A stretch of DNA of 9,266 bases from Phycisphaerales bacterium UBA966 (GTDB lineage: Bacteria; Planctomycetota; Phycisphaerae; Phycisphaerales; SM1A02), in contig DBCE01000035.1 of NCBI GenBank assembly GCA_002292895.1, forward strand, positions 16,948 to 26,213, read 5' to 3'. Every line of letters starts with the position of its first letter. The stretch's first letter is position 1. The position numbers were made by a program, and so were the translations under genes. The notes below the pieces were generated by a model that was given only the letters and a program-made list of their open reading frames with translations, was not told the DNA's origin and searched no databases. Shown one piece after another: positions 1-6,075 of the stretch.

Positions 1-699
1 TGGATGTTTGCTTATCTGGGGCTTGCACGCGCGCCGCGAATGCTCTTGGAGATCTGGGAGGGCTATGGGAACAATGTTCCTGGACTGGACTTTCGGCTTG
101 CGTTGTCAGTGGCTGCGACCATTGCGGCATCCGCGATTGCGCTGTGGTGGGGAACGCGGCGTGGTTTGTCGTTGCGCACGATCATGGCAGCGGTTGGCTT
201 ACGTCGGTTTGTTGCCATGGACATCGTGTGGGGCGTGGTGTGCTGGTCGATGGGCATTGCGCTGTTGATCGTTGGAGTGATGTTGGCCGTCGTGCTCTCG
301 AACATCTTTGGTGATGGACAGATGCGTGCCAATCATCCAATTCAACAGATGGTGGAGGACTCGGGAGCAACTGGATTGTTCTTGACTTACATCCTGGCCT
401 GCGTATGCGCGCCCATTGGTGAAGAACTGTTCTTCCGAGGCGCGCTGTACCGGAATCTGCGGCAGTCATTCGGTCGCTGGGGCGCTGTGGGAAGCGTGGT
501 GATTGCGATGGCGGTGAGTAGCGTCTTGTTTGCGGCGATTCATCCGCAGGGACTGATCTTTATCCCGGTGCTCGCATCGCTTGCGGTGGCGTTCTGCATC
601 ATGCGCGAATGGCGTGGGACGATCAATGCGCCAATCGTGGCGCACGCAATCAACAACGCGGTGGTGTTGACGCTGAATGTATTGATGTTGCGCGGGTGA
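1..699 (+). CDS. CPBP-family intramembrane metalloprotease (CAAX protease/Abi type), probably 5'-truncated by the window edge
   Basis: The frame is open from base 1, with an ATG at position 4. The true start may lie upstream of the window, so residue numbers count from that ATG (231 residues). Several hydrophobic helices are visible. The three CPBP signatures are in order: EELFFR with E140, E141 and R145; FAAIH with F176 and H180; and HAINN with H214 and N218. In this family the glutamates and histidines form the metal-type active site inside the membrane. Bacterial members cleave membrane-embedded substrates or take part in bacteriocin immunity and signalling, but the substrate here cannot be told from sequence. 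The gene is convergent with the HNH nuclease gene, with 92 bp between the stops. Family membership is confident; the physiological role is unknown. Confidence 0.88.
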   Translation, partial: WMFAYLGLARAPRMLLEIWEGYGNNVPGLDFRLALSVAATIAASAIALWWGTRRGLSLRTIMAAVGLRRFVAMDIVWGVVCWSMGIALLIVGVMLAVVLSNIFGDGQMRANHPIQQMVEDSGATGLFLTYILACVCAPIGEELFFRGALYRNLRQSFGRWGAVGSVVIAMAVSSVLFAAIHPQGLIFIPVLASLAVAFCIMREWRGTINAPIVAHAINNAVVLTLNVLMLRG

Positions 700-766
700 A
701 TGAGGCGGTTCGAGCGCAGCTGGCGCGGCGAGCGCGGGGGGTTGCTTCGAGTGCGGTGATCGTGGT

Positions 767-791
767 GATCGCTGCGGCGCGATCGCTGCGG
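767..791. repeat. Direct repeat GATCGCTGCGG x2 with overlapping small hairpin
   Basis: The 11-mer GATCGCTGCGG occurs at 767-777 and again at 781-791, separated by 3 bp. GATCGC (767-772) and GCGATC (779-784) also form a 6-bp stem with a 6-nt loop. It lies in the 92-bp gap between the convergent CPBP and HNH stops, so it could be a weak bidirectional terminator, but there is no T-tract on either strand. The rest of 700-766 shows no recognisable element. Confidence 0.3.
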
Positions 792-1427
792 TCAGTCCTG
801 CAGTTCGACGGTCCAATACGCCTCGTCCAGAAATGCTTTCCAACTTTGGTACTTGGGGCTACCAAGTCGAAGCGTGATGGCCGGATTGCGGCGCGGCTTC
901 ACTGGCTCGCGGATGAGTTTCATACGCGCCTGTGTTGGGGTGCGACCGCCCTTACGCGCGTTGCAACGAACGCAGGCGCATACCAAGTTGATCCATGAGT
1001 TCTCGCCGCCCTGTACGCGCGGGACGACGTGATCAAGTGTGAGTTCTTTGGTTGAGAAGTTCTTGCCGCAGTATTGGCACTGACTGTGATCGCGCGCATA
1101 GATATTGCGACGATTGAGTTTGACTGGTTCGCGCGGCAGGCGGTCGTAGCCGAGCAAGCGAATGATCTTTGGAACCGCCATGACCAACCGTGGGGTGGTC
1201 ACCCAGTCATGTTGTTCGTGTTCAAAGGAGCGTTGGAATTCTGCAACTTCAGTCCATGAGTGCAGCGAGTAGCTGACATACGCCCCAGCTTCAACGCTGA
1301 TGATTTCTGCGGAGCCCTTGCACAACATGGTGAATGCGCGTCGCGCATCGACAACGCGAACAGCGTTGTACAACTTGTTGATTACCAAGACGCGAGCGTC
1401 AAGAACACTGGCACCAGCGGCGATCAT
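792..1427 (-). CDS. HNH endonuclease family protein (single HNH domain, zinc-ribbon type)
   Basis: The product is 211 residues. The start at 1427 is fixed by a consensus AAGGAGG five bases upstream of the ATG; the frame stays open upstream, but that extension does not look coding. The first ~100 residues form the conserved N-terminal part of a widespread single-HNH family (VLVINKLYNAVRVV, then a K/G-A-E region). The HNH/zinc module follows: C117-x2-C120, D132-H133, N147, C152-x2-C155, then N156 and K159. The cysteine pairs should bind structural zinc, and the D-H pair plus the downstream N form the metal-dependent nuclease centre. Proteins of this type are common as stand-alone chromosomal genes and most have no assigned function. 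No restriction methylase, intron or toxin-immunity partner is adjacent. It lies 98 bp downstream of the 1526-2278 gene on the same strand and has its own promoter candidate. Confidence 0.88.
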   Translation of the reverse strand: MIAAGASVLDARVLVINKLYNAVRVVDARRAFTMLCKGSAEIISVEAGAYVSYSLHSWTEVAEFQRSFEHEQHDWVTTPRLVMAVPKIIRLLGYDRLPREPVKLNRRNIYARDHSQCQYCGKNFSTKELTLDHVVPRVQGGENSWINLVCACVRCNARKGGRTPTQARMKLIREPVKPRRNPAITLRLGSPKYQSWKAFLDEAYWTVELQD

Positions 1428-1467
1428 CCGTGCCTCCTTGCGCGCCGGATCCTCCAGCGGGCACTGA

Positions 1468-1497
1468 AGTGTAGCGCGCCGAGCGCAGGAATTCCAA
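1468..1497 (-). promoter_or_regulatory. Candidate sigma70-like promoter for the HNH gene
   Basis: On the minus strand TTGGAA (1492-1497) and TACACT (1468-1473) are separated by 18 nt; each matches four of six bases of the -35 and -10 consensus. Initiation near 1461 would give a leader of about 34 nt that contains the AAGGAGG ribosome-binding site. This is a motif reading only. Confidence 0.35.
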
Positions 1498-1525
1498 GGA
1501 TTTGTGCGTGCTGGCCCGCGCCGCG

Positions 1526-2278
1526 TCAGGCGCTGCGGCCGAGCCACTCCAGCGAGCCGTTCAGCGCGGCCCCTTGCACCATGATGGGAGTGGACTCTGG
1601 CACGTGCAGGGCAAGGAGTTCACGAATACGAGCTCGCGGAAGGCGTCCAGAACCAAGGGGACACGGGGTCATCTGTTCAGGATCGGTTTCGTTGACGGTT
1701 GCATCGCGGAGGATCACCACATCGGCGCGCGGACCGAAGGACGCAAAGAGCGACTGCATGTGGTCTTCAATATCCGTGAGCATGGATGGCTCAAGAAATG
1801 CGGCGGGGTCGAAGGCCAGCCCAAACGGGCGATCGATGTCCGGCGAGTGGCGGACGATGTTGGGATCTTGCCCGGGAATCACATGATCGCACCACCAGGT
1901 CAGCGCGCTGCGCGCATCGCTTAGGACATGGCGCGCATGCGGGATCAGGACGAGGCGCTTGTGGTGGCGTTGCAGTTGCGGCGCCAGTTCCGCGCACAGG
2001 GCATTGAGTGCGGTGGGGCCGCGCATCCAGTTGACGGGGTCGGCGGCGAACAGGGAATCGCCCAGTGTGCCGCTCCACGCAAAGACCCAGGGGCCAGGGA
2101 GTTCGGCGTCGAAGAGCCAGGATCCATCGAGTGGGTTGCCGCCGACGAACGCGCCGCGGGGTGAGCCAGGCGCGTTGAGTGGCATAGCGATCCAATCACA
2201 CGCGGGAGCGCCGGCGCCAAAGAGTGCGGCGAGTGCGCGGGCTTCGTGCATGGCGAGGATGGGATGTGCGGTGTGCAT
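1526..2278 (-). CDS. Conserved-looking protein of unknown function, possible TIM-barrel (sugar isomerase/AP-endonuclease-2-like) fold
   Basis: The product is 250 residues when started at the ATG at 2278. The frame stays open upstream to 2482 but then runs antisense into the DUF1080 gene, so that part is not used. No SD precedes the ATG; TACGAT sits 12 nt upstream. I do not recognise the family with confidence. The C-terminal half resembles the late strands of xylose-isomerase-like TIM barrels: a hydrophobic strand at 108-113 (RLVLIP), FGLAFDPAAFL at 152-162 like the 'vglvlDpahl' strand, ADVVILRD at 185-192 like the 'i.hvHlKD' strand, and PLGSGRLP at 207-214 like the 'plG.G.l' turn. The usual full set of metal ligands is not evident, so catalysis may be altered or absent. 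It is divergent from the DUF1080 lipoprotein gene, a plausible but unproven sugar-metabolism link. No signal peptide is visible. Confidence 0.65.
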   Translation of the reverse strand: MHTAHPILAMHEARALAALFGAGAPACDWIAMPLNAPGSPRGAFVGGNPLDGSWLFDAELPGPWVFAWSGTLGDSLFAADPVNWMRGPTALNALCAELAPQLQRHHKRLVLIPHARHVLSDARSALTWWCDHVIPGQDPNIVRHSPDIDRPFGLAFDPAAFLEPSMLTDIEDHMQSLFASFGPRADVVILRDATVNETDPEQMTPCPLGSGRLPRARIRELLALHVPESTPIMVQGAALNGSLEWLGRSA

Positions 2279-2362
2279 GGCGGGAGGGGAATCGTAGGGG
2301 GTAGCGATGGCGGAGAGGGACGGCGAGGAAAGGAGAAGGCGGTGGAAGCAGGTTCGGATCGC

Positions 2363-2368
2363 TAGGAT
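2363..2368 (+). promoter_or_regulatory. Candidate -10 element (TAGGAT) seven bases before the DUF1080 start
   Basis: TAGGAT ends exactly 7 nt before the ATG at 2376, the spacing expected if transcription begins at or beside the start codon. The AGGA inside it could instead be read as an SD with 8-nt spacing. No good -35 hexamer is seen at 16-19 nt upstream. Confidence 0.3.
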
Positions 2369-2375
2369 TCGGTGC

Positions 2376-3770
2376 ATGCGCATCTGCACACCCAGCTTGG
2401 TCATCGTTCTGGCGTCGCTCGCTTCTCTGGTTGGATGCGCAAGTCCGCAGCCACCCGCCAACGCCGCACGCGTTGCTGGCATTGCGCCGCGCGGGGAACA
2501 GTGTGGTCCGGATTGCTATCGAATCTTCAATGGCAAGGATCTTTCCGGATGGGTGAGCGTGAATTGCTTCAGTGACACGTTTGTTGCTCGCGACGGCATG
2601 TTGTTCTGCACGGGAAATCCCACGGGATTCATTCGCACGGATCGCATGTATGAAAATTACGTGCTGGACTTTGACTGGAAGCACGAAGCGAAGGAGGGCA
2701 ATGCCGGCCTCTTTGTATGGAGTGATCCGGTGCCAAGTTCCGCGCAGAACATGTTCCCGCGCGCGATTGAAGTGCAGATCATGTTGACGCCGGATGTGAA
2801 AGACAAAGAGGGGCGGTTGCTTTACACCGGGCAGGGTGATGTGTTCAGTATCTGGGGATCAAAGATGACTCCGTTGCGACCGCATCCTGCTGGATGGGAG
2901 CGAACGCTGCCGAGTGAGCGCGTCACCAAGGGCGCGGGTGAGTGGAATCATTACAAGGTCACTTGCAATCAGGGCAATATCACCGTTGAAATCAATGGAC
3001 ATGAGGTGAGCGGCGCGAAGGATGTTTCGCCGCGCACGGGCTACATCTGTCTGGAGAGTGAAGGCAGTCCGATTTGGTTTAAGGACATCTGCGTCAAGGA
3101 ACTGCCCGCAGCGGTTCCGGCGCTTGCAGCGAAAGATGTGGTCATGGAAGGCACCGGTATGCGTCGACTGTTTGACGGCAAGACGCTTGGTGGATGGCGC
3201 GAGCAGTCGGGCGAAGAAGGGCACTGGACGTTTGATGACGGCGTAGCCAAGTTCGACGGCAAGGGCGACTCGCTGTGGACTGCCGAAGAGTTTGGCGACT
3301 TTGAGTTAGTTGCCGATTGGCGCTGGACCAAGGAGCATCAGGGGAAGATCAAGCGTCCGATGATTGGCGCTGATGGCACCGAGGAGCGCGACGCGGCGGG
3401 GAATGTGAAAGAGGTGGAGATTGAGGAGCGGGACAGTGGCATCTATCTGCGCGGAAACAGCAAGAGCCAGGTGAACATCTGGGGTTGGCCGTGCGGCTCG
3501 GGCGAGGTGTGGGGCTACCGCACGGATCCGTCGATGCCAGCGTCGGTGCGCGCAGCATGCACGCCGAAGGTGCGCGCTGACAAGCCGATTGGGGAGTGGA
3601 ATCGCATGGTGATCCGCATGGTGGGTGATCGACTCACGGTTGACTTGAATGGCCAACGCGTGATTGACAACGCGCAGTTGCCCGGCGTGCCCGCCAAGGG
3701 CGCGATCGCACTGCAAAGTCACGGCTGCCCGATCCAGTTTGAAAACGTCTTCATCCGCCCGTTGAAATAA
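2376..3770 (+). CDS. Lipoprotein with two DUF1080 (3-keto-disaccharide hydrolase / LamG-like) domains
   Basis: The product is 464 residues. The start at 2376 begins a clean lipoprotein signal: MRICT, a hydrophobic stretch at 7-19, and a lipobox L18-V-G-C21 with alanine at +2, so the mature protein should be lipid-anchored, probably in the outer membrane. Domain 1 (about 48-245) opens with IFNGKDLSGW. Domain 2 (about 261-464) opens with LFDGKTLGGW, the typical DUF1080 entry motif; both end in a FxNI/FKDI-type strand. The fold is a concanavalin-like beta sandwich, and characterised relatives hydrolyse 3-keto-glycosides during oxidative glycan breakdown. Many copies occur in Planctomycetota and Bacteroidota. 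The second domain carries an insertion rich in acidic and basic residues at about 325-350. Which domain is catalytic cannot be told from sequence. The gene is divergent from the 1526-2278 gene and convergent with queD. Confidence 0.9.
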   Translation: MRICTPSLVIVLASLASLVGCASPQPPANAARVAGIAPRGEQCGPDCYRIFNGKDLSGWVSVNCFSDTFVARDGMLFCTGNPTGFIRTDRMYENYVLDFDWKHEAKEGNAGLFVWSDPVPSSAQNMFPRAIEVQIMLTPDVKDKEGRLLYTGQGDVFSIWGSKMTPLRPHPAGWERTLPSERVTKGAGEWNHYKVTCNQGNITVEINGHEVSGAKDVSPRTGYICLESEGSPIWFKDICVKELPAAVPALAAKDVVMEGTGMRRLFDGKTLGGWREQSGEEGHWTFDDGVAKFDGKGDSLWTAEEFGDFELVADWRWTKEHQGKIKRPMIGADGTEERDAAGNVKEVEIEERDSGIYLRGNSKSQVNIWGWPCGSGEVWGYRTDPSMPASVRAACTPKVRADKPIGEWNRMVIRMVGDRLTVDLNGQRVIDNAQLPGVPAKGAIALQSHGCPIQFENVFIRPLK

Positions 3771-3839
3771 AATCGTCCCGATCCTCCCGGACCATTTTAT
3801 TGATTAAATTAGTCCCGGTCCTCCCGGACCATTTTATTG
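3766..3839. repeat. Tandem near-identical 28-bp hairpin-forming repeats; probable bidirectional terminator
   Basis: Two copies of a 28-bp sequence (3775-3802 and 3812-3839) differ at one base and are separated by the 9-bp AT-only spacer ATTAAATTA. In the first copy AATAAAAT (3766-3773), a C, and GTCC (3775-3778) pair with GGAC (3789-3792), a C, and ATTTTATT (3794-3801), giving a 13-position stem with one C/C mismatch and a 10-nt loop. The second copy can form GGTCC-TCCC-GGACC (3817-3830). The T-rich flanks on both sides suit termination of the DUF1080 gene (+) and of queD (-), whose stops flank the region. A dispersed intergenic repeat family is the alternative. Confidence 0.65.
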
Positions 3840-3841
3840 CG

Positions 3842-4201
3842 TTAGCCGACGTACTCGCAGCGGCTGGTGCAGGTTTCGTGCACTACTACTTGCGCCAGCA
3901 TGGGTAGCTGTGGCTTGAGGCGGTCCCAGATCCACTTGGCGATCATTTCGCTGGTTGGGTTTTCGAGGCCCTTGATTTCATTGAGGCAGTAGTGATCGAG
4001 TTGTGATTCGATCGGGCTTGTCACCGCCTTGATATCGCCGTAATCAACTAGATAGCCCTTGGCTGGGTCGAGCTCGCCTGCCACCACAATGTCCACCTTG
4101 AAACTGTGGCCGTGCATGCGCCGGCACTTGTGCCCCTCCGGGAAGGTGGGGAGCCAGTGGGCGGCCTCGAAGGTGAAACTCTTGATCAGGCGGACGTGCA
4201 T
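3842..4201 (-). CDS. queD: 6-carboxytetrahydropterin synthase QueD / 6-pyruvoyl-tetrahydropterin synthase family
   Basis: The product is 119 residues, normal for the bacterial family. It should convert 7,8-dihydroneopterin triphosphate to 6-carboxy-5,6,7,8-tetrahydropterin in the cytoplasmic queuosine (7-deazaguanine) pathway. The zinc ligands are H15 (FEAAHWL), H30 and H32 in CRRMHGH. C26 is the catalytic cysteine of the CxxxHGH motif, D69-H70 complete the triad, and E109 in VHET binds the pterin. LVDYGDIK (51-58) and NPTSE (81-85) are also family signatures. No queE, queC or folE is adjacent, so a role in another pterin pathway cannot be excluded. The start has no SD; TACACT lies 10 nt upstream, and the rplS terminator ends 26 nt upstream, so a short or absent leader is likely. 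Confidence 0.93.
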   Translation of the reverse strand: MHVRLIKSFTFEAAHWLPTFPEGHKCRRMHGHSFKVDIVVAGELDPAKGYLVDYGDIKAVTSPIESQLDHYCLNEIKGLENPTSEMIAKWIWDRLKPQLPMLAQVVVHETCTSRCEYVG

Positions 4202-4211
4202 GGGAGAGCCG

Positions 4212-4217
4212 AGTGTA
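4212..4217 (-). promoter_or_regulatory. Candidate -10 element (TACACT) for queD
   Basis: TACACT on the minus strand ends 10 nt before the queD ATG. It sits in the only 26 bases between the rplS terminator and queD. The matching -35 region would fall inside the terminator stem and shows no consensus. Confidence 0.28.
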
Positions 4218-4227
4218 TGGGTAAATG

Positions 4228-4257
4228 AAAGGCCCGCGGCGTGAACCGCGGGCCTTT
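4228..4257 (-). terminator. Intrinsic terminator of the rpsP-trmD-rplS cluster
   Basis: AAAGGCCCGCGG (4228-4239) and CCGCGGGCCTTT (4246-4257) form a perfect 12-bp stem with a 6-nt loop. Read on the minus strand it follows the rplS stop by about 30 nt and ends in CCTTTCATTT, a usable U-rich tail. It also separates rplS from queD. Confidence 0.9.
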
Positions 4258-4288
4258 GGATATGTGAAACTGCGAGCCCGGAACGAAA

Positions 4289-4687
4289 TTACTCGCCGGC
4301 GGCTGCGGTGCCGGTGGTGTGCTTCAGGCCGCGGCGCTGGTCGCGGAGACGACGGGCCTTGCCGAAGCGCTCGCGCAGGAAGTAGAGCTTCGCGCGTCGG
4401 GCATCGCCACGACGAATGATCTCAAGCTTTGCCAAACGCGGCGAGTGCAACGGGAACATGCGCTCCACGCCCTCGTTCGCAACGATGCGTCGCACCGTGA
4501 TCATGGTGTGGATGCCGCGGCCGGTCTCGGCGAGCAACACGCCCTGGAAGACCTGGATGCGCTCCTTGTCTCCTTCGATGATCCGGTAGTGCACATCAAC
4601 GGTGTCGCCGATGCGGTAGTTCGGGATTTCCTTCGGGTTTTTCAGCTGGTCAGCAACGACGCTCTCGATGATCTTGGTGCGGTCCAT
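4289..4687 (-). CDS. rplS: Large ribosomal subunit protein bL19
   Basis: The product is 132 residues when started at MDRTKIIESV. Open frame continues upstream into trmD sequence but has no L19 similarity. It aligns throughout with bacterial L19: YRIGDTVDVHY (24-34), RIQVFQGVLLA (43-53), the MITVRRI strand, NEGVERMFPLHSP (71-83), RRGDARRAKLYFLRER (92-107) and GKARRLRD. L19 sits at the 30S-50S interface (intersubunit bridges). A short tail of about 12 residues, ending TGTAAAGE, exceeds the E. coli length. It is the last gene of the cluster, 61 bp after trmD. The nearest SD-like AAAGGA is 25 nt from the ATG, with a 16-nt hairpin in between, an unusual initiation region described separately. Confidence 0.97.
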   Translation of the reverse strand: MDRTKIIESVVADQLKNPKEIPNYRIGDTVDVHYRIIEGDKERIQVFQGVLLAETGRGIHTMITVRRIVANEGVERMFPLHSPRLAKLEIIRRGDARRAKLYFLRERFGKARRLRDQRRGLKHTTGTAAAGE

Positions 4688-4695
4688 GTGTCTGT

Positions 4696-4738
4696 CGACC
4701 TTGGTAGGTCGTTCCTTTCTTTCCGGACTTCCGTCCGG
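4696..4738 (-). promoter_or_regulatory. Two tandem hairpins in the rplS leader flanking an SD-like AAAGGA
   Basis: On the minus strand the order is: stem CCGGAC-GGAA-GTCCGG (4738-4723), a purine-rich gap containing AAAGGA (4718-4713), stem CGACCT-ACCA-AGGTCG (4711-4696), ACAGACAC, then the rplS ATG at 4687. With the second stem folded, AAAGGA is effectively 9 nt from the ATG; unfolded, it is 25 nt away. The alternative SD AAGG lies partly inside the stem, with an 11-nt spacing. The first stem could also be a weak attenuator or pause site after trmD. Confidence 0.5.
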
Positions 4739-4748
4739 TGTTCCGTCT

Positions 4749-5516
4749 TCAGCCCTGCGCTTCATCAGGCAGGCCACCGTCGACAGGCTTCGACATGGGA
4801 CGGGGAATTCCGCCCAGGGGTCGCTCCAGGAGATCGGGCCGACGCTCGCGCGTCCGCTCCACCATCTGGCTGTGCCTCCAACGCTCAATCGCGGCGTGGT
4901 CGCCGTTCAAGAGCACCTCGGGCACACTGCGACCACGCCATTCGCGCGGTCGCGTGTAGTGCGGGCAGTCGAGGAGGGAACGTCCCGCCTCGTCAAGACG
5001 ACTGAAGGAATCTTCAGCCGCAGACTGCTCGTGGCCAAGAACTCCGGGAAGGAGCCTGACCACCGCGTCGATCAGCATCATGGCGGGGATCTCTCCACCG
5101 CTCAAGACAAAGTCGCCGACGCTCACTTCAAGCGGAGCCATTTCTTGTACGGCTCGCTCGTCAATACCTTCGTAATGCCCCGCGATTAACAACAATCGCG
5201 GCTGCTTTGCAAACCATTCGACACGGGGCTGCGTCAATCGCTCACCCTGTGGCGTGAGCAGCACGCGGCATGCTGCTCGTTCATCCATCTTCTCGACCGC
5301 CTCGACCGCGTCGACGAGGGGTTGGCACATCATGACCATGCCGGGTCCGCCCCCGAAGGGACGATCATCAACCTTCCGGTGCTTGTCAGTGCTCCACGCG
5401 CGAAGATCGTGCGTGTGGAACTCAGCAAGACCGGCAGCTGCTGCTCGTCCAGGAATGCTTGTGCCGAGTACTGGCGCAAACATGTCTGGAAAGAGGGTGA
5501 AGACGTCGATTCGCAC
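4749..5516 (-). CDS. trmD: tRNA (guanine(37)-N1)-methyltransferase TrmD
   Basis: The product is 255 residues, the standard length. It uses S-adenosylmethionine to methylate N1 of G37 in tRNAs reading codons that begin with C (Leu, Pro, Arg), preventing +1 frameshifts. It opens with MRIDVFTLFPDMF. The trefoil-knot SAM site is visible as GHYEGIDER (113-121) and SVGDFVLSGGE (132-142). R154 and D169 match the residues known to be essential in the E. coli enzyme. CPHYTRP (184-190) and VPEVLLNGDH (198-207) begin the C-terminal tRNA-binding domain. The start is GTG at 5516, preceded by AAGGGTGA about 6 nt away; no better start is near. It follows rpsP by 32 bp; rimM, often between the two, is absent. 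Confidence 0.97.
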   Translation of the reverse strand: MRIDVFTLFPDMFAPVLGTSIPGRAAAAGLAEFHTHDLRAWSTDKHRKVDDRPFGGGPGMVMMCQPLVDAVEAVEKMDERAACRVLLTPQGERLTQPRVEWFAKQPRLLLIAGHYEGIDERAVQEMAPLEVSVGDFVLSGGEIPAMMLIDAVVRLLPGVLGHEQSAAEDSFSRLDEAGRSLLDCPHYTRPREWRGRSVPEVLLNGDHAAIERWRHSQMVERTRERRPDLLERPLGGIPRPMSKPVDGGLPDEAQG

Positions 5517-5548
5517 GAGATCTCACCCTTCGAGCAGCAGGCTGCTCA

Positions 5549-5908
5549 TTACTTCTTCGCCGGCTCTGGCTTCGGTCCACGAACCATCGGCAGGCCCTTC
5601 TTGGCGCGGATGGCGTCGGCCTTGGCACGACCCTTGGCGTGAACGACTGAGAGCACCTTATCGCTCACAGAGCCGCCCGCCTTGCGGATCAAGCTGACTG
5701 CAGTGTCGGATGGCTGTGCGCCAACGGACAACCAGTGTTGAATGCGGTCCATCTTCAGGTGGATCTGCTTGCCGTCTTTACCTTGGGGCTCGTACCAGCC
5801 GAGCTCCTCGATCACCATGCCGTCGCGCGGGGCGCGCTTATCCATGGCGGAGAGGCGGAAGAACGGATGATGGGCGCGGCCCATCTTCTTGAGACGAAGG
5901 ACGACCAT
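5549..5908 (-). CDS. rpsP: Small ribosomal subunit protein bS16
   Basis: The product is 119 residues, starting MVVLRLKKMGRAHHPFFRL. This is the usual S16 opening, with the first strand and the RxxPFFR segment; the start is supported by GAAAGG 8 nt upstream. ELGWYEPQ (35-42), DRIQHWLSVGAQPSDT (54-69) and VSLIRKAG are family signatures. S16 is a primary assembly protein of the 30S subunit. The last ~35 residues (KGRAKADAIRAKKG to PKPEPAKK) form a basic tail beyond the E. coli length, as in many phyla. It is the first gene of the cluster with trmD and rplS, and it has a 163-bp upstream gap carrying a promoter candidate and a long hairpin. Confidence 0.97.
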   Translation of the reverse strand: MVVLRLKKMGRAHHPFFRLSAMDKRAPRDGMVIEELGWYEPQGKDGKQIHLKMDRIQHWLSVGAQPSDTAVSLIRKAGGSVSDKVLSVVHAKGRAKADAIRAKKGLPMVRGPKPEPAKK

Positions 5909-5941
5909 TGTCGTGACCTTTCGGGAAGCGTCCGCGTCGGT

Positions 5942-5970
5942 CGCGTGCGCAGCACTGTGCTGCGTACGCG
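5942..5970 (-). promoter_or_regulatory. 13-position hairpin in the rpsP leader
   Basis: The arms 5942-5954 and 5958-5970 are complementary at 12 of 13 positions, with a 3-nt loop (CTG on the plus strand). The odd pair (5947/5965) is C/A in minus-strand RNA and G/U in plus-strand RNA. It lies 33 nt upstream of the rpsP start codon, inside the presumed leader. It may be a regulatory leader or a pause/terminator element; no T-run follows it. Confidence 0.4.
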
Positions 5971-6046
5971 CCGGGTGCATCGTTGGGCAGGCCGTCTCGG
6001 CCCGATGTGCGATGCGCCTTCGGCAGGCGGTTTGCGAGAATCGAGG

Positions 6047-6075
6047 AGGGTAGCGGAAATCCCGGGCAAACTCAA
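6047..6075 (-). promoter_or_regulatory. Candidate promoter for rpsP-trmD-rplS
   Basis: On the minus strand TTGAGT (6070-6075, overlapping the M50 stop codon) and TACCCT (6047-6052) are 17 nt apart. They match four and three bases of consensus, with the strongly conserved TA...T kept in the -10. Initiation near 6040 would give a leader of about 130 nt containing the 5942-5970 hairpin. Confidence 0.33.

Noticed and set aside
2328..2340. SD-like AAGGAGAAGG upstream of the DUF1080 gene
   Set aside because: It is about 36 nt from the ATG, and no in-frame start codon lies at a working distance. It probably reflects purine-rich sequence.
2279..2684. Minus-strand open frames running from the 1526-2278 gene into the DUF1080 gene
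   Set aside because: They are antisense to the lipoprotein signal and first DUF1080 domain and show no protein-like conservation pattern.
3775..3839. Two 28-bp repeats with a short spacer as a CRISPR remnant
   Set aside because: There are only two copies, the spacer is 9 bp of A and T, and no cas genes are present. A terminator or intergenic repeat explains it better.
4319..5005. 228-residue plus-strand open frame over rplS and trmD
   Set aside because: It is an antisense shadow of two unmistakable genes in high-GC sequence, with no recognisable domain.
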